From Arcuatula senhousia (taxonomy: Eukaryota; Mollusca; Bivalvia; Mytilida; Mytilidae): 64,000 nucleotides of DNA. The notes under the pieces are model-generated. The model ran no database searches. It had not been told where the DNA came from and saw only the letters and a list, made by a program, of their open reading frames with translations. A program made the position numbers and the translations under genes. Below, piece by piece: positions 24,358 to 38,888 of the stretch; position 1 is the stretch's first letter; every line of letters starts with the position of its first letter. The stretch lies in assembly GCA_963971305.1 (NCBI GenBank), contig CAXARO010000239.1:1-64000 (forward strand), in the 5' to 3' direction.

Positions 24358-25055
24358 ATAAAAACTTGCAACTGAGTTGCAAGGTAGTATAAATACCCTA
24401 ACCCTCTCCGCGGTTAAAGGTTAAGGTTAAGGTTAAGGTTAAAAAGTAACCTTAACCTCAAATTTTTAACCGTAACCGTGGAAAATAAACAGTTTATATC
24501 GTTAAGATAAAATGAAAACTTAAAGTTGGTCACATAAAAACTTGCAACTGAGTTGCAAGGTAGTATAAATACCCTAACCCTCTACGCGGTTAAAGGTTAA
24601 GGTTAAGGTTAAAAAGTAACCTTAACCTTAACCCTAACTTCATTTTTTCTTTGAAAAACGTGTTTTTCGCTATTTTTTTAAAGACTTTTTTTATTGAGAA
24701 ACAGAAGGGTCGAAGAAGAAAACCGATTAGTGATTCGTATTAAGTTTTTGGATGAAAAACTCGAAAACAATTGTTTTGGGAGGGTTGGGGTTACGATTGC
24801 CATTTTGACAACTTTGCAGACATCCATTGTTGCTCATTTTGGCATGTTCCCGTACTCCAATCGTCACGAAAATTAAAAATCCGCCCCGTAGGGGCAGTAT
24901 TTTTTAACGGGTAATCCGATGCAAAAAACCGCAAGTTTCTGAGATGTGTCGTTTTCGAGTAAGGTGTACCATGAACCTGCCAAAAAGGGAAAAATCAAAA
25001 AAGGAAAGAAAGAGAAAGGGCAAAAGGAAGGAAAAAATCAGACGCTAAATTCAAA

Positions 25056-25089
<34 letters not shown>

Positions 25090-26168
25090 CACGCGCATAC
25101 TTTTACTTACGGGCAATGTTGCGCAGAAATGATAATATGACGTGATGATGATGTGGAAAAAAGGAGTGGTGGGAATGGGCCATGATGATGTGATTGGATG
25201 ACAAGGCTCCAGCTGCAATTACTTCCATACCAGTCAATGGATCTTGATGAAACTTTCACACATTCTTGGTGATATACCACAGATGTCTACATATCATGTT
25301 TAAACAGCAGTCAAAGAACGGGGTAAGTATGTTTCAAACTTAGACTTTATTAAATGAGATCCTAGCCCTAACCCTAACCCTAACCTAACCCCAACCCTAG
25401 TAATTATCTGTTAAATTGAAGATTTATGTGATGCTAGTATTATTATGTCGTAATATAAACTTACATTTTATCCCATAAAAACTTGCAACTGAGTTGCAAG
25501 GTAGTATAAATACCCTAACCCTCTCCGCGGTTAAAGGTTAAGGTTAAGGTTAAGGTTAAAAAGTAACCTTAACCTCAAATTTTTAACCGTAACCGTGGAA
25601 AATAAACAGTTTATATCGTTAAGATAAAATGAAAACTTAAAGTTGGTCACATAAAAACTTGCAACTGAGTTGCAAGGTAGTATAAATACCCTAACCCTCT
25701 ACGCGGTTAAAGGTTAAGGTTAAGGTTAAAAAGTAACCTTAACCTTAACCCTAACTTCATTTTTTCTTTGAAAAACGTGTTTTTCGCTATTTTTTTAAAG
25801 ACTTTTTTTATTGAGAAACAGAAGGGTCGAAGAAGAAAACCGATTAGTGATTCGTATTAAGTTTTTGGATGAAAAACTCGAAAACAATTGTTTTGGGAGG
25901 GTTGGGGTTACGATTGCCATTTTGACAACTTTGCAGACATCCATTGTTGCTCATTTTGGCATGTTCCCGTACTCCAATCGTCACGAAAATTAAAAATCCG
26001 CCCCGTAGGGGCAGTATTTTTTAACGGGTAATCCGATGCAAAAAACCGCAAGTTTCTGAGATGTGTCGTTTTCGAGTAAGGTGTACCATGAACCTGCCAA
26101 AAAGGGAAAAATCAAAAAAGGAAAGAAAGAGAAAGGGCAAAAGGAAGGAAAAAATCAGACGCTAAATT

Positions 26169-26201
<33 letters not shown>

Positions 26202-27289
26202 AAGTCCACGCGCATACTTTTACTTACGGGCAATGTTGCGCAGAAATGATAATATGACGTGATGATGATGTGGAAAAAAGGAGTGGTGGGAATGGGCCAT
26301 GATGATGTGATTGGATGACAAGGCTCCAGCTGCAATTACTTCCATACCAGTCAATGGATCTTGATGAAACTTTCACACATTCTTGGTGATATACCACAGA
26401 TGTCTACATATCATGTTTAAACAGCAGTCAAAGAACGGGGTAAGTATGTTTCAAACTTAGACTTTATTAAATGAGATCCTAGCCCTAACCCTAACCCTAA
26501 CCTAACCCCAACCCTAGTAATTATCTGTTAAATTGAAGATTTATGTGATGCTAGTATTATTATGTCGTAATATAAACTTACATTTTATCCCATAAAAACT
26601 TGCAACTGAGTTGCAAGGTAGTATAAATACCCTAACCCTCTCCGCGGTTAAAGGTTAAGGTTAAGGTTAAGGTTAAAAAGTAACCTTAACCTCAAATTTT
26701 TAACCGTAACCGTGGAAAATAAACAGTTTATATCGTTAAGATAAAATGAAAACTTAAAGTTGGTCACATAAAAACTTGCAACTGAGTTGCAAGGTAGTAT
26801 AAATACCCTAACCCTCTACGCGGTTAAAGGTTAAGGTTAAGGTTAAAAAGTAACCTTAACCTTAACCCTAACTTCATTTTTTCTTTGAAAAACGTGTTTT
26901 TCGCTATTTTTTTAAAGACTTTTTTTATTGAGAAACAGAAGGGTCGAAGAAGAAAACCGATTAGTGATTCGTATTAAGTTTTTGGATGAAAAACTCGAAA
27001 ACAATTGTTTTGGGAGGGTTGGGGTTACGATTGCCATTTTGACAACTTTGCAGACATCCATTGTTGCTCATTTTGGCATGTTCCCGTACTCCAATCGTCA
27101 CGAAAATTAAAAATCCGCCCCGTAGGGGCAGTATTTTTTAACGGGTAATCCGATGCAAAAAACCGCAAGTTTCTGAGATGTGTCGTTTTCGAGTAAGGTG
27201 TACCATGAACCTGCCAAAAAGGGAAAAATCAAAAAAGGAAAGAAAGAGAAAGGGCAAAAGGAAGGAAAAAATCAGACGCTAAATTCAAA

Positions 27290-27323
<34 letters not shown>

Positions 27324-28402
27324 CACGCGCATACTTTTACTTACGGGCAATGTTGCGCAGAAATGATAATATGACGTGATGATGATGTGGAAAAAAGGAG
27401 TGGTGGGAATGGGCCATGATGATGTGATTGGATGACAAGGCTCCAGCTGCAATTACTTCCATACCAGTCAATGGATCTTGATGAAACTTTCACACATTCT
27501 TGGTGATATACCACAGATGTCTACATATCATGTTTAAACAGCAGTCAAAGAACGGGGTAAGTATGTTTCAAACTTAGACTTTATTAAATGAGATCCTAGC
27601 CCTAACCCTAACCCTAACCTAACCCCAACCCTAGTAATTATCTGTTAAATTGAAGATTTATGTGATGCTAGTATTATTATGTCGTAATATAAACTTACAT
27701 TTTATCCCATAAAAACTTGCAACTGAGTTGCAAGGTAGTATAAATACCCTAACCCTCTCCGCGGTTAAAGGTTAAGGTTAAGGTTAAGGTTAAAAAGTAA
27801 CCTTAACCTCAAATTTTTAACCGTAACCGTGGAAAATAAACAGTTTATATCGTTAAGATAAAATGAAAACTTAAAGTTGGTCACATAAAAACTTGCAACT
27901 GAGTTGCAAGGTAGTATAAATACCCTAACCCTCTACGCGGTTAAAGGTTAAGGTTAAGGTTAAAAAGTAACCTTAACCTTAACCCTAACTTCATTTTTTC
28001 TTTGAAAAACGTGTTTTTCGCTATTTTTTTAAAGACTTTTTTTATTGAGAAACAGAAGGGTCGAAGAAGAAAACCGATTAGTGATTCGTATTAAGTTTTT
28101 GGATGAAAAACTCGAAAACAATTGTTTTGGGAGGGTTGGGGTTACGATTGCCATTTTGACAACTTTGCAGACATCCATTGTTGCTCATTTTGGCATGTTC
28201 CCGTACTCCAATCGTCACGAAAATTAAAAATCCGCCCCGTAGGGGCAGTATTTTTTAACGGGTAATCCGATGCAAAAAACCGCAAGTTTCTGAGATGTGT
28301 CGTTTTCGAGTAAGGTGTACCATGAACCTGCCAAAAAGGGAAAAATCAAAAAAGGAAAGAAAGAGAAAGGGCAAAAGGAAGGAAAAAATCAGACGCTAAA
28401 TT

Positions 28403-28435
<33 letters not shown>

Positions 28436-29519
28436 AAGTCCACGCGCATACTTTTACTTACGGGCAATGTTGCGCAGAAATGATAATATGACGTGATGAT
28501 GATGTGGAAAAAAGGAGTGGTGGGAATGGGCCATGATGATGTGATTGGATGACAAGGCTCCAGCTGCAATTACTTCCATACCAGTCAATGGATCTTGATG
28601 AAACTTTCACACATTCTTGGTGATATACCACAGATGTCTACATATCATGTTTAAACAGCAGTCAAAGAACGGGGTAAGTATGTTTCAAACTTAGACTTTA
28701 TTAAATGAGATCCTAGCCCTAACCCTAACCCTAACCTAACCCCAACCCTAGTAATTATCTGTTAAATTGAAGATTTATGTGATGCTAGTATTATTATGTC
28801 GTAATATAAACTTACATTTTATCCCATAAAAACTTGCAACTGAGTTGCAAGGTAGTATAAATACCCTAACCCTCTCCGCGGTTAAAGGTTAAGGTTAAGG
28901 TTAAGGTTAAAAAGTAACCTTAACCTCAAATTTTTAACCGTAACCGTGGAAAATAAACAGTTTATATCGTTAAGATAAAATGAAAACTTAAAGTTGGTCA
29001 CATAAAAACTTGCAACTGAGTTGCAAGGTAGTATAAATACCCTAACCCTCTACGCGGTTAAAGGTTAAGGTTAAGGTTAAAAAGTAACCTTAACCTTAAC
29101 CCTAACTTCATTTTTTCTTTGAAAAACGTGTTTTTCGCTATTTTTTTAAAGACTTTTTTTATTGAGAAACAGAAGGGTCGAAGAAGAAAACCGATTAGTG
29201 ATTCGTATTAAGTTTTTGGATGAAAAACTCGAAAACAATTGTTTTGGGAGGGTTGGGGTTACGATTGCCATTTTGACAACTTTGCAGACATCCATTGTTG
29301 CTCATTTTGGCATGTTCCCGTACTCCAATCGTCACGAAAATTAAAAATCCGCCCCGTAGGGGCAGTATTTTTTAACGGGTAATCCGATGCAAAAAACCGC
29401 AAGTTTCTGAGATGTGTCGTTTTCGAGTAAGGTGTACCATGAACCTGCCAAAAAGGGAAAAATCAAAAAAGGAAAGAAAGAGAAAGGGCAAAAGGAAGGA
29501 AAAAATCAGACGCTAAATT

Positions 29520-29552
<33 letters not shown>

Positions 29553-30636
29553 AAGTCCACGCGCATACTTTTACTTACGGGCAATGTTGCGCAGAAATGA
29601 TAATATGACGTGATGATGATGTGGAAAAAAGGAGTGGTGGGAATGGGCCATGATGATGTGATTGGATGACAAGGCTCCAGCTGCAATTACTTCCATACCA
29701 GTCAATGGATCTTGATGAAACTTTCACACATTCTTGGTGATATACCACAGATGTCTACATATCATGTTTAAACAGCAGTCAAAGAACGGGGTAAGTATGT
29801 TTCAAACTTAGACTTTATTAAATGAGATCCTAGCCCTAACCCTAACCCTAACCTAACCCCAACCCTAGTAATTATCTGTTAAATTGAAGATTTATGTGAT
29901 GCTAGTATTATTATGTCGTAATATAAACTTACATTTTATCCCATAAAAACTTGCAACTGAGTTGCAAGGTAGTATAAATACCCTAACCCTCTCCGCGGTT
30001 AAAGGTTAAGGTTAAGGTTAAGGTTAAAAAGTAACCTTAACCTCAAATTTTTAACCGTAACCGTGGAAAATAAACAGTTTATATCGTTAAGATAAAATGA
30101 AAACTTAAAGTTGGTCACATAAAAACTTGCAACTGAGTTGCAAGGTAGTATAAATACCCTAACCCTCTACGCGGTTAAAGGTTAAGGTTAAGGTTAAAAA
30201 GTAACCTTAACCTTAACCCTAACTTCATTTTTTCTTTGAAAAACGTGTTTTTCGCTATTTTTTTAAAGACTTTTTTTATTGAGAAACAGAAGGGTCGAAG
30301 AAGAAAACCGATTAGTGATTCGTATTAAGTTTTTGGATGAAAAACTCGAAAACAATTGTTTTGGGAGGGTTGGGGTTACGATTGCCATTTTGACAACTTT
30401 GCAGACATCCATTGTTGCTCATTTTGGCATGTTCCCGTACTCCAATCGTCACGAAAATTAAAAATCCGCCCCGTAGGGGCAGTATTTTTTAACGGGTAAT
30501 CCGATGCAAAAAACCGCAAGTTTCTGAGATGTGTCGTTTTCGAGTAAGGTGTACCATGAACCTGCCAAAAAGGGAAAAATCAAAAAAGGAAAGAAAGAGA
30601 AAGGGCAAAAGGAAGGAAAAAATCAGACGCTAAATT

Positions 30637-30669
<33 letters not shown>

Positions 30670-31235
30670 AAGTCCACGCGCATACTTTTACTTACGGGCA
30701 ATGTTGCGCAGAAATGATAATATGACGTGATGATGATGTGGAAAAAAGGAGTGGTGGGAATGGGCCATGATGATGTGATTGGATGACAAGGCTCCAGCTG
30801 CAATTACTTCCATACCAGTCAATGGATCTTGATGAAACTTTCACACATTCTTGGTGATATACCACAGATGTCTACATATCATGTTTAAACAGCAGTCAAA
30901 GAACGGGGTAAGTATGTTTCAAACTTAGACTTTATTAAATGAGATCCTAGCCCTAACCCTAACCCTAACCTAACCCCAACCCTAGTAATTATCTGTTAAA
31001 TTGAAGATTTATGTGATGCTAGTATTATTATGTCGTAATATAAACTTACATTTTATCCCATAAAAACTTGCAACTGAGTTGCAAGGTAGTATAAATACCC
31101 TAACCCTCTCCGCGGTTAAAGGTTAAGGTTAAGGTTAAGGTTAAAAAGTAACCTTAACCTCAAATTTTTAACCGTAACCGTGGAAAATAAACAGTTTATA
31201 TCGTTAAGATAAAATGAAAACTTAAAGTTGGTCAC

Positions 31236-31460
31236 ATAAAAACTTGCAACTGAGTTGCAAGGTAGTATAAATACCCTAACCCTAACCAACCCTAACCCTA
31301 ACCCTAACCCTAACCCTAACCCTAACCCTAACCCTAACCCTAACCCTAACCCTAACCCTAACCCTAACCCTAACCCTAACCCTAAGTAATTATCTGTTAA
31401 ATTGAAGATTTATGTGATGCTAGTATTATTATGTCGTAATATAAACTTACATTTTATCCC
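31236..31460 (+). repeat. Module C1: A leader, long telomeric tract, A tail (225 bp)
   Basis: The first 38 bases match the leader of A and B, including the 19-bp palindrome and TATAAATA. The last 75 bases (31386-31460) match the tail of A. The roughly 800 bp that normally lie between them are absent and replaced by CCCTAA repeats. A B module lies on each side. It can be read as an A that lost its core by recombination between its two same-orientation telomeric tracts, followed by tract growth. It could also be the older form into which the A core was inserted. The sequence does not decide between these. Confidence 0.93.
31274..31385 (+). repeat. Telomeric tract (CCCTAA), 112 bp, in C1
   Basis: Two perfect CCCTAA units, one irregular CCAA, then sixteen perfect CCCTAA units. 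The minus strand reads TTAGGG, the common eukaryotic telomere repeat, and can form a G-quadruplex. This is far longer and purer than the degenerate tract in A. It is interstitial here, with satellite continuing on both sides. Confidence 0.97.
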
Positions 31461-31636
31461 ATAAAAACTTGCAACTGAGTTGCAAGGTAGTATAAATACC
31501 CTAACCCTCTCCGCGGTTAAAGGTTAAGGTTAAGGTTAAGGTTAAAAAGTAACCTTAACCTCAAATTTTTAACCGTAACCGTGGAAAATAAACAGTTTAT
31601 ATCGTTAAGATAAAATGAAAACTTAAAGTTGGTCAC

Positions 31637-32575
31637 ATAAAAACTTGCAACTGAGTTGCAAGGTAGTATAAATACCCTAACCCTCTACGCGGTTAAAGGT
31701 TAAGGTTAAGGTTAAAAAGTAACCTTAACCTTAACCCTAACTTCATTTTTTCTTTGAAAAACGTGTTTTTCGCTATTTTTTTAAAGACTTTTTTTATTGA
31801 GAAACAGAAGGGTCGAAGAAGAAAACCGATTAGTGATTCGTATTAAGTTTTTGGATGAAAAACTCGAAAACAATTGTTTTGGGAGGGTTGGGGTTACGAT
31901 TGCCATTTTGACAACTTTGCAGACATCCATTGTTGCTCATTTTGGCATGTTCCCGTACTCCAATCGTCACGAAAATTAAAAATCCGCCCCGTAGGGGCAG
32001 TATTTTTTAACGGGTAATCCGATGCAAAAAACCGCAAGTTTCTGAGATGTGTCGTTTTCGAGTAAGGTGTACCATGAACCTGCCAAAAAGGGAAAAATCA
32101 AAAAAGGAAAGAAAGAGAAAGGGCAAAAGGAAGGAAAAAATCAGACGCTAAATTCAAAAAAAAAAAAAAAAAAAAAAAACAAGTCCACGCGCATACTTTT
32201 ACTTACGGGCAATGTTGCGCAGAAATGATAATATGACGTGATGATGATGTGGAAAAAAGGAGTGGTGGGAATGGGCCATGATGATGTGATTGGATGACAA
32301 GGCTCCAGCTGCAATTACTTCCATACCAGTCAATGGATCTTGATGAAACTTTCACACATTCTTGGTGATATACCACAGAACAGATGTCTACATATCATGT
32401 TTAAACAGCAGTCAAAGAACGGGGTAAGTATGTTTCAAACTTAGACTTTATTAAATGAGATCCTAGCCCTAACCCTAACCCTAACCTAACCCCAACCCTA
32501 GTAATTATCTGTTAAATTGAAGATTTATGTGATGCTAGTATTATTATGTCGTAATATAAACTTACATTTTATCCC
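31637..32575 (+). repeat. A module next to C1, poly(A) 24 and a 5-bp duplication
   Basis: The poly(A) has 24 residues, and ACAGA is duplicated in tandem at 32375-32384, giving 939 bp. The other poly(A)-24 copies (48781, 52126, 54731) lack the duplication, so it arose after they shared a common ancestor. Confidence 0.92.
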
Positions 32576-33269
32576 ATAAAAACTTGCAACTGAGTTGCAA
32601 GGTAGTATAAATACCCTAACCCTCTCCGCGGTTAAAGGTTAAGGTTAAGGTTAAGGTTAAAAAGTAACCTTAACCTCAAATTTTTAACCGTAACCGTGGA
32701 AAATAAACAGTTTATATCGTTAAGATAAAATGAAAACTTAAAGTTGGTCACATAAAAACTTGCAACTGAGTTGCAAGGTAGTATAAATACCCTAACCCTC
32801 TACGCGGTTAAAGGTTAAGGTTAAGGTTAAAAAGTAACCTTAACCTTAACCCTAACTTCATTTTTTCTTTGAAAAACGTGTTTTTCGCTATTTTTTTAAA
32901 GACTTTTTTTATTGAGAAACAGAAGGGTCGAAGAAGAAAACCGATTAGTGATTCGTATTAAGTTTTTGGATGAAAAACTCGAAAACAATTGTTTTGGGAG
33001 GGTTGGGGTTACGATTGCCATTTTGACAACTTTGCAGACATCCATTGTTGCTCATTTTGGCATGTTCCCGTACTCCAATCGTCACGAAAATTAAAAATCC
33101 GCCCCGTAGGGGCAGTATTTTTTAACGGGTAATCCGATGCAAAAAACCGCAAGTTTCTGAGATGTGTCGTTTTCGAGTAAGGTGTACCATGAACCTGCCA
33201 AAAAGGGAAAAATCAAAAAAGGAAAGAAAGAGAAAGGGCAAAAGGAAGGAAAAAATCAGACGCTAAATT

Positions 33270-33302
<33 letters not shown>

Positions 33303-34386
33303 AAGTCCACGCGCATACTTTTACTTACGGGCAATGTTGCGCAGAAATGATAATATGACGTGATGATGATGTGGAAAAAAGGAGTGGTGGGAATGGGCCA
33401 TGATGATGTGATTGGATGACAAGGCTCCAGCTGCAATTACTTCCATACCAGTCAATGGATCTTGATGAAACTTTCACACATTCTTGGTGATATACCACAG
33501 ATGTCTACATATCATGTTTAAACAGCAGTCAAAGAACGGGGTAAGTATGTTTCAAACTTAGACTTTATTAAATGAGATCCTAGCCCTAACCCTAACCCTA
33601 ACCTAACCCCAACCCTAGTAATTATCTGTTAAATTGAAGATTTATGTGATGCTAGTATTATTATGTCGTAATATAAACTTACATTTTATCCCATAAAAAC
33701 TTGCAACTGAGTTGCAAGGTAGTATAAATACCCTAACCCTCTCCGCGGTTAAAGGTTAAGGTTAAGGTTAAGGTTAAAAAGTAACCTTAACCTCAAATTT
33801 TTAACCGTAACCGTGGAAAATAAACAGTTTATATCGTTAAGATAAAATGAAAACTTAAAGTTGGTCACATAAAAACTTGCAACTGAGTTGCAAGGTAGTA
33901 TAAATACCCTAACCCTCTACGCGGTTAAAGGTTAAGGTTAAGGTTAAAAAGTAACCTTAACCTTAACCCTAACTTCATTTTTTCTTTGAAAAACGTGTTT
34001 TTCGCTATTTTTTTAAAGACTTTTTTTATTGAGAAACAGAAGGGTCGAAGAAGAAAACCGATTAGTGATTCGTATTAAGTTTTTGGATGAAAAACTCGAA
34101 AACAATTGTTTTGGGAGGGTTGGGGTTACGATTGCCATTTTGACAACTTTGCAGACATCCATTGTTGCTCATTTTGGCATGTTCCCGTACTCCAATCGTC
34201 ACGAAAATTAAAAATCCGCCCCGTAGGGGCAGTATTTTTTAACGGGTAATCCGATGCAAAAAACCGCAAGTTTCTGAGATGTGTCGTTTTCGAGTAAGGT
34301 GTACCATGAACCTGCCAAAAAGGGAAAAATCAAAAAAGGAAAGAAAGAGAAAGGGCAAAAGGAAGGAAAAAATCAGACGCTAAATT

Positions 34387-34419
<33 letters not shown>

Positions 34420-35503
34420 AAGTCCACGCGCATACTTTTACTTACGGGCAATGTTGCGCAGAAATGATAATATGACGTGATGATGATGTGGAAAAAAGGA
34501 GTGGTGGGAATGGGCCATGATGATGTGATTGGATGACAAGGCTCCAGCTGCAATTACTTCCATACCAGTCAATGGATCTTGATGAAACTTTCACACATTC
34601 TTGGTGATATACCACAGATGTCTACATATCATGTTTAAACAGCAGTCAAAGAACGGGGTAAGTATGTTTCAAACTTAGACTTTATTAAATGAGATCCTAG
34701 CCCTAACCCTAACCCTAACCTAACCCCAACCCTAGTAATTATCTGTTAAATTGAAGATTTATGTGATGCTAGTATTATTATGTCGTAATATAAACTTACA
34801 TTTTATCCCATAAAAACTTGCAACTGAGTTGCAAGGTAGTATAAATACCCTAACCCTCTCCGCGGTTAAAGGTTAAGGTTAAGGTTAAGGTTAAAAAGTA
34901 ACCTTAACCTCAAATTTTTAACCGTAACCGTGGAAAATAAACAGTTTATATCGTTAAGATAAAATGAAAACTTAAAGTTGGTCACATAAAAACTTGCAAC
35001 TGAGTTGCAAGGTAGTATAAATACCCTAACCCTCTACGCGGTTAAAGGTTAAGGTTAAGGTTAAAAAGTAACCTTAACCTTAACCCTAACTTCATTTTTT
35101 CTTTGAAAAACGTGTTTTTCGCTATTTTTTTAAAGACTTTTTTTATTGAGAAACAGAAGGGTCGAAGAAGAAAACCGATTAGTGATTCGTATTAAGTTTT
35201 TGGATGAAAAACTCGAAAACAATTGTTTTGGGAGGGTTGGGGTTACGATTGCCATTTTGACAACTTTGCAGACATCCATTGTTGCTCATTTTGGCATGTT
35301 CCCGTACTCCAATCGTCACGAAAATTAAAAATCCGCCCCGTAGGGGCAGTATTTTTTAACGGGTAATCCGATGCAAAAAACCGCAAGTTTCTGAGATGTG
35401 TCGTTTTCGAGTAAGGTGTACCATGAACCTGCCAAAAAGGGAAAAATCAAAAAAGGAAAGAAAGAGAAAGGGCAAAAGGAAGGAAAAAATCAGACGCTAA
35501 ATT

Positions 35504-35536
<33 letters not shown>

Positions 35537-36620
35537 AAGTCCACGCGCATACTTTTACTTACGGGCAATGTTGCGCAGAAATGATAATATGACGTGATGA
35601 TGATGTGGAAAAAAGGAGTGGTGGGAATGGGCCATGATGATGTGATTGGATGACAAGGCTCCAGCTGCAATTACTTCCATACCAGTCAATGGATCTTGAT
35701 GAAACTTTCACACATTCTTGGTGATATACCACAGATGTCTACATATCATGTTTAAACAGCAGTCAAAGAACGGGGTAAGTATGTTTCAAACTTAGACTTT
35801 ATTAAATGAGATCCTAGCCCTAACCCTAACCCTAACCTAACCCCAACCCTAGTAATTATCTGTTAAATTGAAGATTTATGTGATGCTAGTATTATTATGT
35901 CGTAATATAAACTTACATTTTATCCCATAAAAACTTGCAACTGAGTTGCAAGGTAGTATAAATACCCTAACCCTCTCCGCGGTTAAAGGTTAAGGTTAAG
36001 GTTAAGGTTAAAAAGTAACCTTAACCTCAAATTTTTAACCGTAACCGTGGAAAATAAACAGTTTATATCGTTAAGATAAAATGAAAACTTAAAGTTGGTC
36101 ACATAAAAACTTGCAACTGAGTTGCAAGGTAGTATAAATACCCTAACCCTCTACGCGGTTAAAGGTTAAGGTTAAGGTTAAAAAGTAACCTTAACCTTAA
36201 CCCTAACTTCATTTTTTCTTTGAAAAACGTGTTTTTCGCTATTTTTTTAAAGACTTTTTTTATTGAGAAACAGAAGGGTCGAAGAAGAAAACCGATTAGT
36301 GATTCGTATTAAGTTTTTGGATGAAAAACTCGAAAACAATTGTTTTGGGAGGGTTGGGGTTACGATTGCCATTTTGACAACTTTGCAGACATCCATTGTT
36401 GCTCATTTTGGCATGTTCCCGTACTCCAATCGTCACGAAAATTAAAAATCCGCCCCGTAGGGGCAGTATTTTTTAACGGGTAATCCGATGCAAAAAACCG
36501 CAAGTTTCTGAGATGTGTCGTTTTCGAGTAAGGTGTACCATGAACCTGCCAAAAAGGGAAAAATCAAAAAAGGAAAGAAAGAGAAAGGGCAAAAGGAAGG
36601 AAAAAATCAGACGCTAAATT

Positions 36621-36653
<33 letters not shown>

Positions 36654-37737
36654 AAGTCCACGCGCATACTTTTACTTACGGGCAATGTTGCGCAGAAATG
36701 ATAATATGACGTGATGATGATGTGGAAAAAAGGAGTGGTGGGAATGGGCCATGATGATGTGATTGGATGACAAGGCTCCAGCTGCAATTACTTCCATACC
36801 AGTCAATGGATCTTGATGAAACTTTCACACATTCTTGGTGATATACCACAGATGTCTACATATCATGTTTAAACAGCAGTCAAAGAACGGGGTAAGTATG
36901 TTTCAAACTTAGACTTTATTAAATGAGATCCTAGCCCTAACCCTAACCCTAACCTAACCCCAACCCTAGTAATTATCTGTTAAATTGAAGATTTATGTGA
37001 TGCTAGTATTATTATGTCGTAATATAAACTTACATTTTATCCCATAAAAACTTGCAACTGAGTTGCAAGGTAGTATAAATACCCTAACCCTCTCCGCGGT
37101 TAAAGGTTAAGGTTAAGGTTAAGGTTAAAAAGTAACCTTAACCTCAAATTTTTAACCGTAACCGTGGAAAATAAACAGTTTATATCGTTAAGATAAAATG
37201 AAAACTTAAAGTTGGTCACATAAAAACTTGCAACTGAGTTGCAAGGTAGTATAAATACCCTAACCCTCTACGCGGTTAAAGGTTAAGGTTAAGGTTAAAA
37301 AGTAACCTTAACCTTAACCCTAACTTCATTTTTTCTTTGAAAAACGTGTTTTTCGCTATTTTTTTAAAGACTTTTTTTATTGAGAAACAGAAGGGTCGAA
37401 GAAGAAAACCGATTAGTGATTCGTATTAAGTTTTTGGATGAAAAACTCGAAAACAATTGTTTTGGGAGGGTTGGGGTTACGATTGCCATTTTGACAACTT
37501 TGCAGACATCCATTGTTGCTCATTTTGGCATGTTCCCGTACTCCAATCGTCACGAAAATTAAAAATCCGCCCCGTAGGGGCAGTATTTTTTAACGGGTAA
37601 TCCGATGCAAAAAACCGCAAGTTTCTGAGATGTGTCGTTTTCGAGTAAGGTGTACCATGAACCTGCCAAAAAGGGAAAAATCAAAAAAGGAAAGAAAGAG
37701 AAAGGGCAAAAGGAAGGAAAAAATCAGACGCTAAATT

Positions 37738-37770
<33 letters not shown>

Positions 37771-38854
37771 AAGTCCACGCGCATACTTTTACTTACGGGC
37801 AATGTTGCGCAGAAATGATAATATGACGTGATGATGATGTGGAAAAAAGGAGTGGTGGGAATGGGCCATGATGATGTGATTGGATGACAAGGCTCCAGCT
37901 GCAATTACTTCCATACCAGTCAATGGATCTTGATGAAACTTTCACACATTCTTGGTGATATACCACAGATGTCTACATATCATGTTTAAACAGCAGTCAA
38001 AGAACGGGGTAAGTATGTTTCAAACTTAGACTTTATTAAATGAGATCCTAGCCCTAACCCTAACCCTAACCTAACCCCAACCCTAGTAATTATCTGTTAA
38101 ATTGAAGATTTATGTGATGCTAGTATTATTATGTCGTAATATAAACTTACATTTTATCCCATAAAAACTTGCAACTGAGTTGCAAGGTAGTATAAATACC
38201 CTAACCCTCTCCGCGGTTAAAGGTTAAGGTTAAGGTTAAGGTTAAAAAGTAACCTTAACCTCAAATTTTTAACCGTAACCGTGGAAAATAAACAGTTTAT
38301 ATCGTTAAGATAAAATGAAAACTTAAAGTTGGTCACATAAAAACTTGCAACTGAGTTGCAAGGTAGTATAAATACCCTAACCCTCTACGCGGTTAAAGGT
38401 TAAGGTTAAGGTTAAAAAGTAACCTTAACCTTAACCCTAACTTCATTTTTTCTTTGAAAAACGTGTTTTTCGCTATTTTTTTAAAGACTTTTTTTATTGA
38501 GAAACAGAAGGGTCGAAGAAGAAAACCGATTAGTGATTCGTATTAAGTTTTTGGATGAAAAACTCGAAAACAATTGTTTTGGGAGGGTTGGGGTTACGAT
38601 TGCCATTTTGACAACTTTGCAGACATCCATTGTTGCTCATTTTGGCATGTTCCCGTACTCCAATCGTCACGAAAATTAAAAATCCGCCCCGTAGGGGCAG
38701 TATTTTTTAACGGGTAATCCGATGCAAAAAACCGCAAGTTTCTGAGATGTGTCGTTTTCGAGTAAGGTGTACCATGAACCTGCCAAAAAGGGAAAAATCA
38801 AAAAAGGAAAGAAAGAGAAAGGGCAAAAGGAAGGAAAAAATCAGACGCTAAATT

Positions 38855-38888
<34 letters not shown>

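Larger units (their letters stand above)
8992..31235 (+). repeat. Array block II: regular A-B dimers of about 1117 bp
   Basis: Twenty A-B dimers. A modules start at 8992, 10109, 11226, 12343, 13460 (deleted copy), 14495, 15612, 16729, 17846, 18963, 20080, 21197, 22301, 23417, 24534, 25651, 26768, 27885, 29002 and 30119. B modules start at 9933, 11050, 12167, 13284, 14319, 15436, 16553, 17670, 18787, 19904, 21021, 22137, 23241, 24358, 25475, 26592, 27709, 28826, 29943 and 31060. The usual dimer is 941 + 176 bp. Exceptions are the 82-bp deletion in the A at 13460, the 164-bp B at 22137, and two A copies (21197, 22301) with poly(A) of 30 instead of 31. Confidence 0.95.

Noticed and set aside
31274..31385. 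True chromosome end at the telomeric tract
   Set aside because: The tract is followed on both sides by the same satellite, so it is interstitial in this assembly. A misjoin cannot be excluded, but three copies with a shared defect argue against it.
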